A stretch of DNA of 64,000 bases from CAG-170 sp022779365 (GTDB taxonomy: Bacteria; Bacillota; Clostridia; Oscillospirales; Oscillospiraceae): contig JALFSI010000032.1 of NCBI GenBank assembly GCA_022779365.1, forward strand, positions 1-64,000. Reading direction: 5' to 3'. The position numbers were made by a program, and so were the translations under genes. Below the pieces are notes generated by a model. That model saw only the letters and a list, made by a program, of their open reading frames with translations. It made no database searches and was not told the origin of the DNA. Within the stretch, counting starts at the first letter, position 1; the number at the start of each line of letters is the position of its first letter. Positions 1 through 7,021 of this stretch are shown one piece after another.

Positions 1-135
1 TGATTAAAATATTGAATCAAGAATCCCGTGTGCTACGCACACTCGCATCGTGCGAATGCACGCTGCGCCGTCTCATGCAGAATCTGACGCGCCGTTGGCG
101 CTATAAAAAGCTCTTCAAGCTTTTTAACAGATTCT
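1..135. other. Stem-loop-rich segment at left edge
   Basis: No gene is visible. Hairpins follow one another: GTGTGC/GCACAC (28-33 and 37-42), TCGCA/TGCGA (43-47 and 51-55), then an outer 8-bp stem AGAATCTG/CAGATTCT (79-86 and 128-135). The outer stem encloses GCGCC/GGCGC (89-93 and 97-101) and AAAAAGCT/AGCTTTTT (105-112 and 118-125). The terminator at 149-184 follows, so this may be the 3' part of a structured transcript or an untranslated tail from outside the window. Function is unknown. Confidence 0.4.
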
Positions 136-148
136 AGTATAAATACGC

Positions 149-184
149 AAAAGCCGGGCGGAAGCAATTCCGCCCGGCTTTTGT
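149..184 (+). terminator. Factor-independent terminator
   Basis: Perfect GC-rich stem AAGCCGGGCGG / CCGCCCGGCTT with loop AAGCAATT, followed on the plus strand by a T-rich stretch (TTTTGTTTT). It probably ends a transcript that enters from the left. Confidence 0.8.
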
Positions 185-396
185 TTTGAAGAGAGAGAAA
201 AGAGAGAAAGAGAAAGAGAAAATGACGAACACGGTTCAAAGTTCACCGCTGCCTGTTCTCAAGCACTCTCGAGAACCGGTGTCCTCTGACGGTCTAAGCA
301 TACAGGATTTGACCCGTGCGATGGTGAACGGTTTGTAAACGAACCTTGAAGAAATTCTTAATGTTTGTTAGTAACCGCCGAATCAATGCGGTTACT
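185..396. other. Intergenic, no gene recognised
   Basis: After a purine-rich stretch (about 190-225) there are short complementary pieces: GTTCACC near 241 with GGTGAAC near 323, and GTTCTC with GAGAAC near 257-275. These could fold, but I recognise no known RNA family or coding region. Confidence 0.3.
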
Positions 397-1266
397 TTAG
401 CCGCGGAAGCTATCTTCTCCCAGGAAAAACAGCGCCAGCGCGCCGGGACCGACGTGCGCGCCGGTCACGGGCTCGTAGCAGACGGTAAGAATATCCTTCG
501 GCGCGTTCGCCTGCCGCAGCAGCGCGGCAAGTGCCTCCGCCTGCTCGGTGCAGCCCGCGTGCGCGATGCCGATGGTCTGGTGCTCCGCGTCCACGACGGC
601 GCGCGCATACTCCCGCGCCAGCGCGGGCACGACGGCGCTCTTACCGCGCACCTTGGAAAAGCAGACGATCTTGCCCTCGCGGTCGCCCTTGAGCAGCGGC
701 TTGAGCTGCAAAACGGACGCGATGACCGTCTTGACCGCTGACAGCCGCCCTGTCGCGCGCAGGTATTTAAGGTCGTCCACCGAAAAGACCTGACACATCC
801 GATATTTCCGGCGCTCCAGCGCCTGTGCCGTCTCCTCGAGACTTACGCCGCGCTCGCGCAGGTCGGCGGCGTAGAGCACCAGCAGCCCCTCGCCCAGCGA
901 CGCGCTGAGCGTATCGACCAGCTCGATCCTTTGCAGCGGGAACGCCTCGCGCAGCTCCACCGCCGCCATCTGCGCGGACGCGAACGAGCCACTGATGCCG
1001 GAGGACATCCCGACGTACAGAATGTCCTGCCCCGCCTCCAGCAGCGGACGCATGGCGTCGATGCAGCGCTGCGGCGTGATCTGCGAGGTCGTGACCTTCG
1101 CCCCGGCGCGGATGGCGTCGTAATACGCCTCGCCGTCAAACGTGTCGCTCAGGCATATCTGCTCCTGCCCGTTCACCAGAAAGGTCAGCGGGATGCAGCC
1201 GATGGTCCGTTTTTGCAGCAGCGCAAAGCTCAGGTTGGAGGATGTGTCAGTCAGGATCTCAAACAT
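397..1266 (-). CDS. DegV family fatty-acid-binding protein
   Basis: A 289-residue cytoplasmic protein opening with FEILTDTSSNLSF, the DegV signature (TDS/TDTSS-type N-terminus). DegV/FakB proteins bind a fatty acid between two alpha/beta lobes and present it to a DhaK-like FakA kinase. The middle shows the typical KLKYLRATGRLS-like motif (here DLKYLRATGRLSAVK) followed by LKPLL. The ATG at 1266 is given as start; an in-frame TTG at 1272 lies nearer the AAAGGAG site and could be used instead, adding two residues. No fakA is seen nearby. The promoter region carries a palindrome shared with the divergent DUF1836 gene. Confidence 0.9.
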   Translation of the reverse strand: MFEILTDTSSNLSFALLQKRTIGCIPLTFLVNGQEQICLSDTFDGEAYYDAIRAGAKVTTSQITPQRCIDAMRPLLEAGQDILYVGMSSGISGSFASAQMAAVELREAFPLQRIELVDTLSASLGEGLLVLYAADLRERGVSLEETAQALERRKYRMCQVFSVDDLKYLRATGRLSAVKTVIASVLQLKPLLKGDREGKIVCFSKVRGKSAVVPALAREYARAVVDAEHQTIGIAHAGCTEQAEALAALLRQANAPKDILTVCYEPVTGAHVGPGALALFFLGEDSFRG

Positions 1267-1284
1267 AGTCAAAATGACTCCTTT

Positions 1285-1330
1285 ATCTAATCTGCCGGAT
1301 TAGATTAACACATCCACACGGCAAAATCAA
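1285..1330 (-). promoter_or_regulatory. degV promoter with overlapping palindrome
   Basis: On the minus strand TTGATT (1325-1330), a 17-base spacer and TAATCT (1302-1307). The inverted repeat ATCTAATC (1285-1292) / GATTAGAT (1298-1305) overlaps the -10 box and the transcription start region, as an operator would. Confidence 0.5.
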
Positions 1331-1353
1331 CCGATCAAAATGACAATTTCCTT

Positions 1354-1382
1354 TTGCGTTTTCACCGCGCGTGTGGTATGAT
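1354..1382 (+). promoter_or_regulatory. Promoter of DUF1836-XRE pair
   Basis: TTGCGT (1354-1359), 17-base spacer, TATGAT (1377-1382), placed 21 bases before the ATG at 1404. It is divergent from the degV promoter. Confidence 0.65.
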
Positions 1383-1403
1383 GCTCCCAGAGAGGTGAAA
1401 CGG

Positions 1404-2006
1404 ATGGCATACTGCAAGGAACTCATCGCGGCAAAGCTGCGCCGCTGGGAGAAGTATCTGCTGCGCTTCCGCCTGCCGTCGTGGGAGGCGATCCCGAACA
1501 TGGGGCTTTATATGGAGCAGGTCGTGGAGCTGCTCAAGGACTATCTGGACTATATGCCGCCGGAGCTGAAGGACGAGCAGGTCATCACCGGCGCGGCGAT
1601 CAATAACTATGTCCGCCGGGGCATCCTGCCGCCGCCGAACCGCAGGCGCTATTACCGCGTACACATCGCGTATCTCATCATGATCTGCACGCTCAAGCAG
1701 AGCCTGAGCATGACCATGGTGCAGAAGCTCCTGCCGCCGTCGGCGGAGGAGGGGACGGTGCGCGCGGCGTATGAGTCCTATGCCGCGCAGCATAACCGCA
1801 CGGCGACGTATTTTGTCCGGCAGGTCCGGCAGGCGAGCGACCAGATTTTAGACCACGCCGAGCCGAGCGAGACGAGCGTGGAGCAGACGGAGAAGCTGAT
1901 CGCAGCCTCGGCGATCATCGCCGGCTTCGCGCGCCTGTTTGCCGAAAAGCTGACCCTGCTGGACGATAAAACGCTGGAAACCGGCGGCAATATCGCGATC
2001 GAATAA
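1404..2006 (+). CDS. DUF1836 domain-containing protein, probable DNA-binding
   Basis: A 200-residue protein. Around residues 45-115 it has the DUF1836 core: GAAINNYVRRGILPPPNRRRYY, then IAYLIMICTLKQSLSM. The first part resembles the helix-turn-helix and wing of MerR-type regulators, so DNA binding is likely but not shown. The start ATG at 1404 follows AGAGGTG; a longer upstream reading lacks a ribosome-binding site. The small XRE protein begins 17 bases downstream, so the two are probably cotranscribed. The gene is divergent from degV, which makes the degV-side palindrome a candidate target. Confidence 0.8.
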   Translation: MAYCKELIAAKLRRWEKYLLRFRLPSWEAIPNMGLYMEQVVELLKDYLDYMPPELKDEQVITGAAINNYVRRGILPPPNRRRYYRVHIAYLIMICTLKQSLSMTMVQKLLPPSAEEGTVRAAYESYAAQHNRTATYFVRQVRQASDQILDHAEPSETSVEQTEKLIAASAIIAGFARLFAEKLTLLDDKTLETGGNIAIE

Positions 2007-2022
2007 GAGAGGAGGCGGCGGG

Positions 2023-2277
2023 ATGGAGCAGAAAATTCGGCGCGACCGCAGCATGGGCGACAATCTGCGCCGCCTGCGGCTGGCAGCCGGGCTGTCGCAG
2101 GAAAAGCTCTGCGCCGGGCTGCAGCGGCGCGGCTGCGACATCGGCAGAACGACGTATGCGAAATACGAAGCCGGGGAGCTGAACATCCGCGCCAGCGTGC
2201 TCATTGAGCTCAAGGCACTGTACGCCTGCCCCTACGAAGAATTTTTTGCCGATCTGCCGGGCGGAAAAACGGAATAA
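2023..2277 (+). CDS. XRE-family HTH transcriptional regulator (small)
   Basis: 84 residues, essentially a single Cro/C1-type helix-turn-helix: NLRRLRLAAGLSQEKLCAGLQRRG, then IGRTTYAKYEAGELNI. There is no partner or ligand domain. The start follows GAGAGGAGGCGGCGGG, a strong Shine-Dalgarno site. It forms a two-gene unit with the DUF1836 gene. The target is not deducible; autoregulation or joint control with DUF1836 is plausible. Confidence 0.85.
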   Translation: MEQKIRRDRSMGDNLRRLRLAAGLSQEKLCAGLQRRGCDIGRTTYAKYEAGELNIRASVLIELKALYACPYEEFFADLPGGKTE

Positions 2278-2460
2278 AGATGCAAAACCCCGCCGTAGCG
2301 CTGGCGTGCCAAAATACTTGTGATCGAACCCGGTGGGTCTCATGCGAGACGGGTCACCAAAATCGCCCTTCGGGCGATCGCGCCGAGTGGCGCGTCAATT
2401 CGGAGCGCAGCGGAGAATTTCATAGGCGGGATTCATTCCCGCCGTTTATGATCGAATGGG

Positions 2461-2506
2461 ACCAAATAAAAAGCCCGCTCCAACTGGAGCGGGCTTTTTA
2501 TTTGGT
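2461..2506 (-). terminator. Terminator-like perfect palindrome
   Basis: 22-bp perfect arms (2461-2482 and 2485-2506) around a 2-base centre, with GC core AGCCCGCTCCA/TGGAGCGGGCT and A/T-rich flanks that give a U-tract on either strand. It abuts a copy of the tRNA-Glu 3' end, like the real tRNA terminator at 2667-2708. Confidence 0.65.
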
Positions 2507-2521
2507 GACCCGTACGGGAAT
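2501..2521 (-). repeat. Partial copy of tRNA-Glu 3' end
   Basis: 21 bases identical to 2703-2723: the CCA end, acceptor 3' strand and part of the T-arm of tRNA-Glu. A further inverted piece of 14 bases lies at 2349-2362. The rest of a tRNA is missing, so this is a remnant, not a gene. Confidence 0.75.
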
Positions 2522-2666
2522 ACTCCGGCGGCTGCGCCGCCTCCGTGTCCCTGCGCATTTTGTTTTGACGCAAGCGTCAAAACTGTGGCTGCATTTGCAG
2601 CCGCAGCGCTGGCGCGCTGAAAATGCTTGTGATCGAACCCGATGGGCTCGGTTCAACATACGAATA

Positions 2667-2708
2667 ACCAAAAAAGAAACCATCCATTCGGATGGTTTCT
2701 TTTTTGGT
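2667..2708 (-). terminator. Terminator of the tRNA-Met/tRNA-Glu transcript
   Basis: 19-bp arms (2667-2685 and 2690-2708) with a 4-base loop; the core is GAAACCATCC/GGATGGTTTC. On the minus strand the U-rich tract follows directly after the tRNA-Glu CCA end. Confidence 0.75.
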
Positions 2709-2779
2709 GACCCGTACGGGAATCGAACCCATATTACCGCCGTGAAAGGGCGGTGTCTTAACCTTTTGACCAACGGGCC
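2705..2779 (-). tRNA. tRNA-Glu (anticodon TTC)
   Basis: 75 bases including encoded CCA. Acceptor GGCCCGT pairs with ACGGGTC (one G-U). D-stem GTC/GAC. Anticodon arm CCGCC-CTTTCAC-GGCGG with TTC in the middle. T-arm GGG-TTCGATT-CCC. It lies directly downstream of tRNA-Met in the same transcript. Confidence 0.95.
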
Positions 2780-2855
2780 TGGTAGCGGCAATCTGACTCG
2801 AACAGATGACAACACGGGTATGAACCGGGTGCTCTACCAACTGAGCTATGCCGCC
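2780..2855 (-). tRNA. tRNA-Met (anticodon CAT, elongator type)
   Basis: 76 bases including CCA. Acceptor GGCGGCA/TGCCGCT has a G1-U72 pair. Anticodon arm CCCGG-TTCATAC-CCGGG. T-arm ATCTG-TTCGAGT-CAGAT. It lacks the mismatched first acceptor pair and the triple G-C anticodon stem of an initiator. A lysidine-modified tRNA-Ile is less likely, because the body resembles clostridial elongator Met. It abuts tRNA-Glu with no spacer. Confidence 0.9.
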
Positions 2856-2943
2856 AAATCGCCGTGTATCACACGGCAAGGGAAATTATATAGTATTTTT
2901 TGCGTCTTGTCAACTGGATTTTCGCAAAAGCCGGGGGAAATTT

Positions 2944-4242
2944 TCATTCCGACTCCAGTTCACCCAGCACGCCGTCGCGGCAGAGGTCCGTGACGCGCAC
3001 CGGCAGGACGCGGTTGTTGAGATCGCCGCCGCTTTGCAGGTAGACCTTGACGTAATTCATCGCGTGCCCCGCCCAAAGCCCGTCCTCAAGCTGCTCAAAA
3101 AGCACCTGCTGCACGCTGCCGCGCATCGCCTCGTGATACCCCTCCTCCAGCGCCGCGGCGACCTGCGCCGCGCGCGCTGCGCGCGCCTCCTTGACGCTGC
3201 GTGGGAGCTGATCGGGCATTTTTGCCGCCGGCGTGCCGCTGCGGCGCGAGTAGGGGAAGATGTGAAACATTGAGATGCCGCAGCGCGCCACAAACTCCAG
3301 CGACTCGGCAAATTCCTGCTCCGTCTCGCCGGGGAAGCCGACGATCAGATCGGTCGTGACGGCGCAGCCGGGGAAATATTCGTGCAGCAGCCGCACGCTC
3401 TCGGCGTAGCGCGCGGTGTCATATTTGCGGTGCATTCGCGAAAGCACCGTGTCGCTGCCGCTTTGCAGGCTCAGATGGAACTGCGGGCAGAGATTCGGAA
3501 AGCCCGCCAGCGCGCGGCAAAATTCCGCCGTCACCGTGCGCGGCTCAAGCGACCCCAGCCGGATGCGCACGCCGGGCGCTGCCGCGCAGATGGCGGCGAG
3601 CAGGTCTGAAAGCGTGCTGCCGTCCTTCCACTCCGCGCCCCAGGATGAGATCTCGATGCCGTTTACCACGATCTCGCGGTAGCCCGCCGCCGCAAGCTGC
3701 CGCGTCTGCGCCACCGCCGCGTCCAGCGGCAGCGACCGCACGCGCCCGCGTGCGTAGGGGATGATGCAGTAGGTGCAGAAATTGTTGCACCCGTCCTCCA
3801 CCTTCAGAAGTGCCCGCGTCCGCGCGGCAAGCCCGCCTGCGGGCAGCAGCTCAAATTCGCGCGCCTGCCCCGCGTCCTCCACGCGCTCCCAGCGCGCGCT
3901 GCGGTCCTGCGCTGCCTGCTGCATGGCGCGGATAAATTCGGCGCGGTCCGCCGTGCCGACCAGCACGTCCACGTCCAGCCCTCGCACCTCGTCCGGCGCG
4001 CTCTGCGCGTAGCAGCCGCACACGCCCACCGCCGCGTCGGGGTTCAGCTTGCGCACGCGCCGGATGGCGTTGCGCGATTTTTTGTCCGACGCCGCCGTGA
4101 CGGTGCAGGTGTTGATGATATAGCCGTCGCAGATCTCGTCGAAGCTCCCCAGCGTGTGCCCCGCGGCGAGCAGCATCTGCTCCATCGCCTGCGTTTCATA
4201 CTGGTTGACCTTGCAGCCGAGGGTGTAAAAAGCGAATTTCAT
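2944..4242 (-). CDS. mtaB: tRNA (N6-threonylcarbamoyladenosine(37)-C2)-methylthiotransferase
   Basis: A 432-residue MiaB/MtaB-family radical SAM enzyme that makes ms2t6A37 in ANN-decoding tRNAs. N-terminal methylthiotransferase domain with cluster cysteines C10, C46 and probably C75 or C77. Radical SAM motif C152-x3-C156-x2-C159 in VEDGCNNFCTYCIIPYARG. C-terminal TRAM-like tail. MtaB is preferred over MiaB because of the MKFAFYTLGCKVNQYE opening. The ATG at 4242 is chosen because it matches the family N-terminus; an ATG at 4257 is in frame, and the longer open frame further upstream has no family homology and overlaps the divergent dacF promoter. Confidence 0.92.
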   Translation of the reverse strand: MKFAFYTLGCKVNQYETQAMEQMLLAAGHTLGSFDEICDGYIINTCTVTAASDKKSRNAIRRVRKLNPDAAVGVCGCYAQSAPDEVRGLDVDVLVGTADRAEFIRAMQQAAQDRSARWERVEDAGQAREFELLPAGGLAARTRALLKVEDGCNNFCTYCIIPYARGRVRSLPLDAAVAQTRQLAAAGYREIVVNGIEISSWGAEWKDGSTLSDLLAAICAAAPGVRIRLGSLEPRTVTAEFCRALAGFPNLCPQFHLSLQSGSDTVLSRMHRKYDTARYAESVRLLHEYFPGCAVTTDLIVGFPGETEQEFAESLEFVARCGISMFHIFPYSRRSGTPAAKMPDQLPRSVKEARAARAAQVAAALEEGYHEAMRGSVQQVLFEQLEDGLWAGHAMNYVKVYLQSGGDLNNRVLPVRVTDLCRDGVLGELESE

Positions 4243-4369
4243 AGTCCGTCCGTCCATTCCTGTTTCTATATCTATTATATCGCACCGCGCGCCAAATGTA
4301 TAGTCTATGGCATAAACGCGCCGCGCGGCGCATAGGCTTGTACCAAACGAAGCGAAAGGATGATGGGAT

Positions 4370-5521
4370 TTGAAACGCAGACTCATCGCGTTCGGGCTGG
4401 CGCTTACGCTTACGCTGCCGCTGCTTGTCATGCGCGCGGGCGCGGCAGAGCCGGACGTGTCCGCGCCGTCGGCGATCCTGATGGAGGAGGCGACCGGCGA
4501 GGTTTTGTATGAAAAAAACGCGCACGAGCGCCTTGCGCCCGCAAGCGTGACGAAGATCATGACGCTCCTGCTCGTGATGGAGGCGCTGGAGAGCGGGCGC
4601 ATCGGCTGGGACGATACCGTCGCCGCCAGCGCCGCCGCCGCAGCCAAGGGCGGCAGCCAGATCTATCTGGAAGAAAACGAGCAGCTTCCGCTGGAGGAGA
4701 TGCTCAAGGCGGTCGTCGTCTCGTCCGCCAACGACTGCGCCACGGCGCTGGCAGAGCACATCGCCGGCAGCGAGAGCGCGTTTGTGCAGATGATGAACGA
4801 GCGCGCGGCGGAGCTTGGCATGACCGACACACACTTTGTCAACTGCACGGGTCTGGACGACGAGCCGGACGCGGCGGAGCACCTGACCACCGCCCACGAC
4901 ATCGCGCTCATGTCGCGGGAGCTGCTCAAGCATGAAGAAATTAAAAAGTACACGACCATCTGGATGGACACCGTGCGAAACGGCGAGTTCGGACTGTCCA
5001 ACACCAACAAGCTCGTCCGCTTTTACGACGGCACGACGGGGCTGAAAACGGGCTACACCTCCGCCGCCGGGCACTGCCTGTCCGCCTCCGCCAAGCGCGG
5101 CGGCATGGAGCTCATCGCCGTGGTGCTGCACTGCGATTCCAGCCCCCACCGCTTTGAGTCCGCCAAGGCGCTGCTCAATTACGGCTTTGCGAATTACGCC
5201 CTCATCACGCCGCAGCCGGACGAGGCGATCGGCACCGTGCCGGTCCGGCTCGGCACGCAGGAGCGCGTCACGCCCGTTTTGCAGACGGACGCGCCGGTGC
5301 TGGTGGATAAAGCGCTTGCCGCCGGCGTGCAGAGTACGGTGCAGCTTGCCGAGCGGGTGACCGCTCCCGTCGAGCAGGGGCAGACGCTCGGGATGCTCAC
5401 CGTCGCCTCAAACGGACAGACCCTCGCCGAGATCCCGCTCGTCGCCCCCGAAGCCATCCCCGCCCTCACCTGGTGGGACGTCTTTCTGCAAATGCTCAAA
5501 ACCATCGCCGTCGGCGGCTAA
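4370..5521 (+). CDS. dacF: D-alanyl-D-alanine carboxypeptidase (DacF/PBP5-type)
   Basis: A 383-residue exported peptidase S11 that trims the terminal D-Ala from peptidoglycan stem peptides. Signal peptide at residues 1-26 ending RAGAAEP. Catalytic motifs in order: SVTK (59-62), SAN (119-121) and KTG (226-228), then a beta-rich C-terminal PBP5_C-like domain and a terminal hydrophobic/amphipathic segment (WWDVFLQMLKTIAV) for membrane attachment. The start is TTG at 4370, placed after AAAGGA with good spacing; the ATGs just upstream are out of frame. It is followed by its own terminator. Confidence 0.93.
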   Translation: MKRRLIAFGLALTLTLPLLVMRAGAAEPDVSAPSAILMEEATGEVLYEKNAHERLAPASVTKIMTLLLVMEALESGRIGWDDTVAASAAAAAKGGSQIYLEENEQLPLEEMLKAVVVSSANDCATALAEHIAGSESAFVQMMNERAAELGMTDTHFVNCTGLDDEPDAAEHLTTAHDIALMSRELLKHEEIKKYTTIWMDTVRNGEFGLSNTNKLVRFYDGTTGLKTGYTSAAGHCLSASAKRGGMELIAVVLHCDSSPHRFESAKALLNYGFANYALITPQPDEAIGTVPVRLGTQERVTPVLQTDAPVLVDKALAAGVQSTVQLAERVTAPVEQGQTLGMLTVASNGQTLAEIPLVAPEAIPALTWWDVFLQMLKTIAVGG

Positions 5522-5527
5522 AAAAGC

Positions 5528-5560
5528 AGCCCGGACGCAAAAGCGTCCGGGCTGGCTTTT
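5528..5560 (+). terminator. Terminator after dacF
   Basis: AGCCCGGACGC / GCGTCCGGGCT with an AAAA loop and a T-run. A-rich sequence on the other side means it can also serve the convergent lipoprotein gene. Confidence 0.85.
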
Positions 5561-5820
5561 CAGCGCATGGCGCCGTTTGCTGTGCCGGTCATGCCGGGGG
5601 CGGTGGTGCGGTAAGGGTCCTGCGTGCCGGTGCCGGGGGTGTAGGTCACGCCGGAGCGCCCGCTGCCGCCGTGGTTCGTGCCGTTGACGTAGCCGTTTCG
5701 TGTGGTGGAGACGTTGCCGTAGTAGCCGCGCCCGTCGTCCACATACCCGCTGGCGGCGCACGCGCTGAGCGCGCCGAGCAGCAGAACGGTCACAAGAACA
5801 AGGATCACTGTGCGTTTCAT
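5560..5820 (-). CDS. Small putative lipoprotein
   Basis: 86 residues. Signal sequence MKRTVILVLVTVLLLGALSAC has a lipobox (LSAC) predicting lipid attachment at Cys21. The remainder is Gly/Thr/Asn/Tyr-rich, low complexity and without a recognised domain (YGNVSTTRNGYVNGTNHGGSG). The ATG at 5820 is preceded by AGGAGGTACTTCT on the minus strand; an in-frame start 48 bases upstream has no such site. Similar short Gly-rich lipoproteins occur in clostridia, but no function can be given. Confidence 0.7.
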   Translation of the reverse strand: MKRTVILVLVTVLLLGALSACAASGYVDDGRGYYGNVSTTRNGYVNGTNHGGSGRSGVTYTPGTGTQDPYRTTAPGMTGTANGAMR

Positions 5821-6042
5821 AGAAGTACCTCCTGAATCTCGCCAAATTTCGATTTGATCGCGGCGCAAGCCTGCGCCCGCTTGCCGATAGTATCCGCAGT
5901 CCGCGCGGCGCTATGCGCGCGCCGTGCGCGGCAATTTCTGCCGGTGCGACAAAATTCTGCAAAGCGGCAACAGACGGCTTGATTATTTGTGCGGCGCTTT
6001 GTATAATGAAAGCGGATTACAATAAAATAAAGGAGCGGCTTT
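5821..6042. promoter_or_regulatory. Divergent intergenic region with ferredoxin promoter
   Basis: TTGATT (5979-5984), 17-base spacer and consensus TATAAT (6002-6007) drive the ferredoxin gene. AAAGGAG lies just before its ATG at 6043. Confidence 0.75.
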
Positions 6043-6429
6043 ATGAAGAAATTGACGGTCAAAAAGGGGATCGCGTGTATGGCGTGCCTGGAGTGCGTGC
6101 GCACCTGCTCGGTCGCCTTTTACAAGGAGTTCCATCCCGACAAGGCGTGCCTGAAGATCACGGAGCGTAACGGCGCGGTCAAGCCCATGGTGTGCGTGCA
6201 GTGCGGCAAATGCGCCGAGGCATGCCCGAACGGTGCGATCACGCAGAATCCCAAGGGCGTGTACATGGTCAGCAAAAAGCTCTGCACCGGCTGCGGCAAG
6301 TGCGTGGAGGCGTGCCCGTTCGGCGTGATGGTCAAAGCAGAGGACGCGCCCACGGCGTCGAAGTGCATCGCCTGCGGGCTGTGCGCGAAAAACTGCCCGA
6401 TGGAGCTTCTGGAAGTCGTAGAAAAATAA
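6043..6429 (+). CDS. 4Fe-4S polyferredoxin, electron-transfer subunit
   Basis: 128 residues, soluble, with four cysteine groups: CMACLECVRTC (from residue 12), CVQCGKCAEACP, CTGCGKCVEACP and CIACGLCAKNCP. This is the arrangement of HycB/CooF-like iron-sulfur electron carriers rather than a simple two-cluster ferredoxin. It has no catalytic partner gene next to it, so the donor and acceptor are unknown; the hydrogenase at 12 kb is one candidate. A strong promoter and an immediate terminator make it a single-gene transcript. Confidence 0.85.
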   Translation: MKKLTVKKGIACMACLECVRTCSVAFYKEFHPDKACLKITERNGAVKPMVCVQCGKCAEACPNGAITQNPKGVYMVSKKLCTGCGKCVEACPFGVMVKAEDAPTASKCIACGLCAKNCPMELLEVVEK

Positions 6430-6430
6430 G

Positions 6431-6461
6431 AAAAAAGGACCTGCCGTGCAGGTCCTTTTTT
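6431..6461 (+). terminator. Terminator after polyferredoxin
   Basis: 14-bp arms with core GGACCTGC/GCAGGTCC, a 3-base loop, and A/T flanks ending in a T-run. Confidence 0.9.
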
Positions 6462-6479
6462 AACAGAGGAGGAAAAAGC

Positions 6480-6938
6480 ATGGAACGACATGACGAGCGG
6501 GCGTATGAGCTGTTTTTAAGCGGCTGCAACTGTGCACAGGCGGTGCTGCTGGCATTTGCGCCCGACGCGGGGCTGACGGAGCAGCAGGCGCTGCGGGTGG
6601 CGTCGTCGTTTGGCGGCGGCATCGGCGGGATGCGCGAGGTGTGCGGCGCGGTGAGCGGGATGCTGATGGCGGCGGGGCTGCTGTATGGCTATGCGCCGGG
6701 CGACCGTGCAGGCAAGAGCGAGCATTATGCGCGCGTGCGCGAGCTTTCGGAGCGTTACCGCGAAGAGAACGGCTCGATCATCTGCCGCGAGCTGCTGGGG
6801 CTTGCCGGGCAGACCGCGGGGCAGCAGCCGTCGGAGCGGACGGCGGAATACTATAAAAAACGCCCCTGCCCGGAGCTGTGCCGCATGGCGGCGAGCATTC
6901 TGGATGATTACATCGCCGCCCACCCGATCGAGAAATAA
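6480..6938 (+). CDS. C_GCAxxG_C_C family protein
   Basis: 152 residues. It shows the family pattern: SGCNCAQAVL (C16, C18), FGGGIGGMREVCGAVSG with VCGAVSG as the GCAxxG-type block, a later Cys (IICREL), and paired cysteines near the end (CPELC). The family (TIGR01909, split-Cys redox-like proteins) has no firm biochemical role; the conserved cysteines suggest metal or cluster binding. The start at 6480 follows AGAGGAGG. It is separated from the polyferredoxin by a terminator but read in the same direction. Confidence 0.85.
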   Translation: MERHDERAYELFLSGCNCAQAVLLAFAPDAGLTEQQALRVASSFGGGIGGMREVCGAVSGMLMAAGLLYGYAPGDRAGKSEHYARVRELSERYREENGSIICRELLGLAGQTAGQQPSERTAEYYKKRPCPELCRMAASILDDYIAAHPIEK

Positions 6939-6970
6939 AAAGAACCCCTCCTACAGGAGGGGTTCTTTTT
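6937..6970 (+). terminator. Terminator after C_GCAxxG_C_C gene
   Basis: Stem AGAACCCCTCC/GGAGGGGTTCT, with the A-tract overlapping the stop codon and a T5 tail. Confidence 0.88.
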
Positions 6971-6978
6971 AAATCCTA

Positions 6979-7015
6979 AAAAGCCTCGCAGAGCTTTGCG
7001 CCCGCAGGCGCAAAA
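6979..7015 (-). repeat. Dispersed 37-bp hairpin element, copy 1
   Basis: Matches 45561-45597 in inverted orientation at 36 of 37 positions. It contains a TTTGCGCC/GGGCGCAAA-type hairpin and an AAGCCTCGCAGAG arm. Read on the minus strand it lies just past khpA and may act as a 3' end element. Confidence 0.7.
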
Positions 7016-7021
7016 GCAATT

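Larger units (their letters stand above)
2290..2640. repeat. Tandem hairpin array with tRNA-derived repeats
   Basis: A gene-free stretch with back-to-back stems: ATCGCCC/GGGCGAT (2362-2378), CGCGCC/GGCGCG (2379-2394), AATTC/GAATT (2397-2419), GGCGGGA/TCCCGCC inside TCATA/TATGA (2420-2451), the 46-bp palindrome 2461-2506, and GGCGGC/GCCGCC (2527-2541). A packed junction follows: outer GCATTTT/AAAATGC (2555-2561 and 2620-2626) enclosing hairpins at 2562-2583, 2584-2605 and 2606-2617. A block of about 45 bp (2297-2340) recurs at 2605-2649 and contains GTGATCGAACCC, like the T-arm of the nearby tRNA-Glu. Confidence 0.6.

Noticed and set aside
31..240. Short minus-strand frame across the left-edge terminator
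   Set aside because: It translates straight through a strong hairpin terminator, has no ribosome-binding site and looks like low-complexity sequence.
230..345. tRNA-like T-arm (GGGTCAAATCC on the minus strand)
   Set aside because: Only a weak 5-bp stem with a 6-base loop; no other arms.
2297..2360. Possible third tRNA in the region upstream of tRNA-Glu
   Set aside because: Only T-arm and acceptor-like pieces are present; no D-arm or anticodon arm can be assembled.
4243..4647. Extension of mtaB upstream to a 567-residue protein
   Set aside because: The extra residues have no family similarity and run through the divergent dacF start; the MtaB N-terminus begins at 4242.
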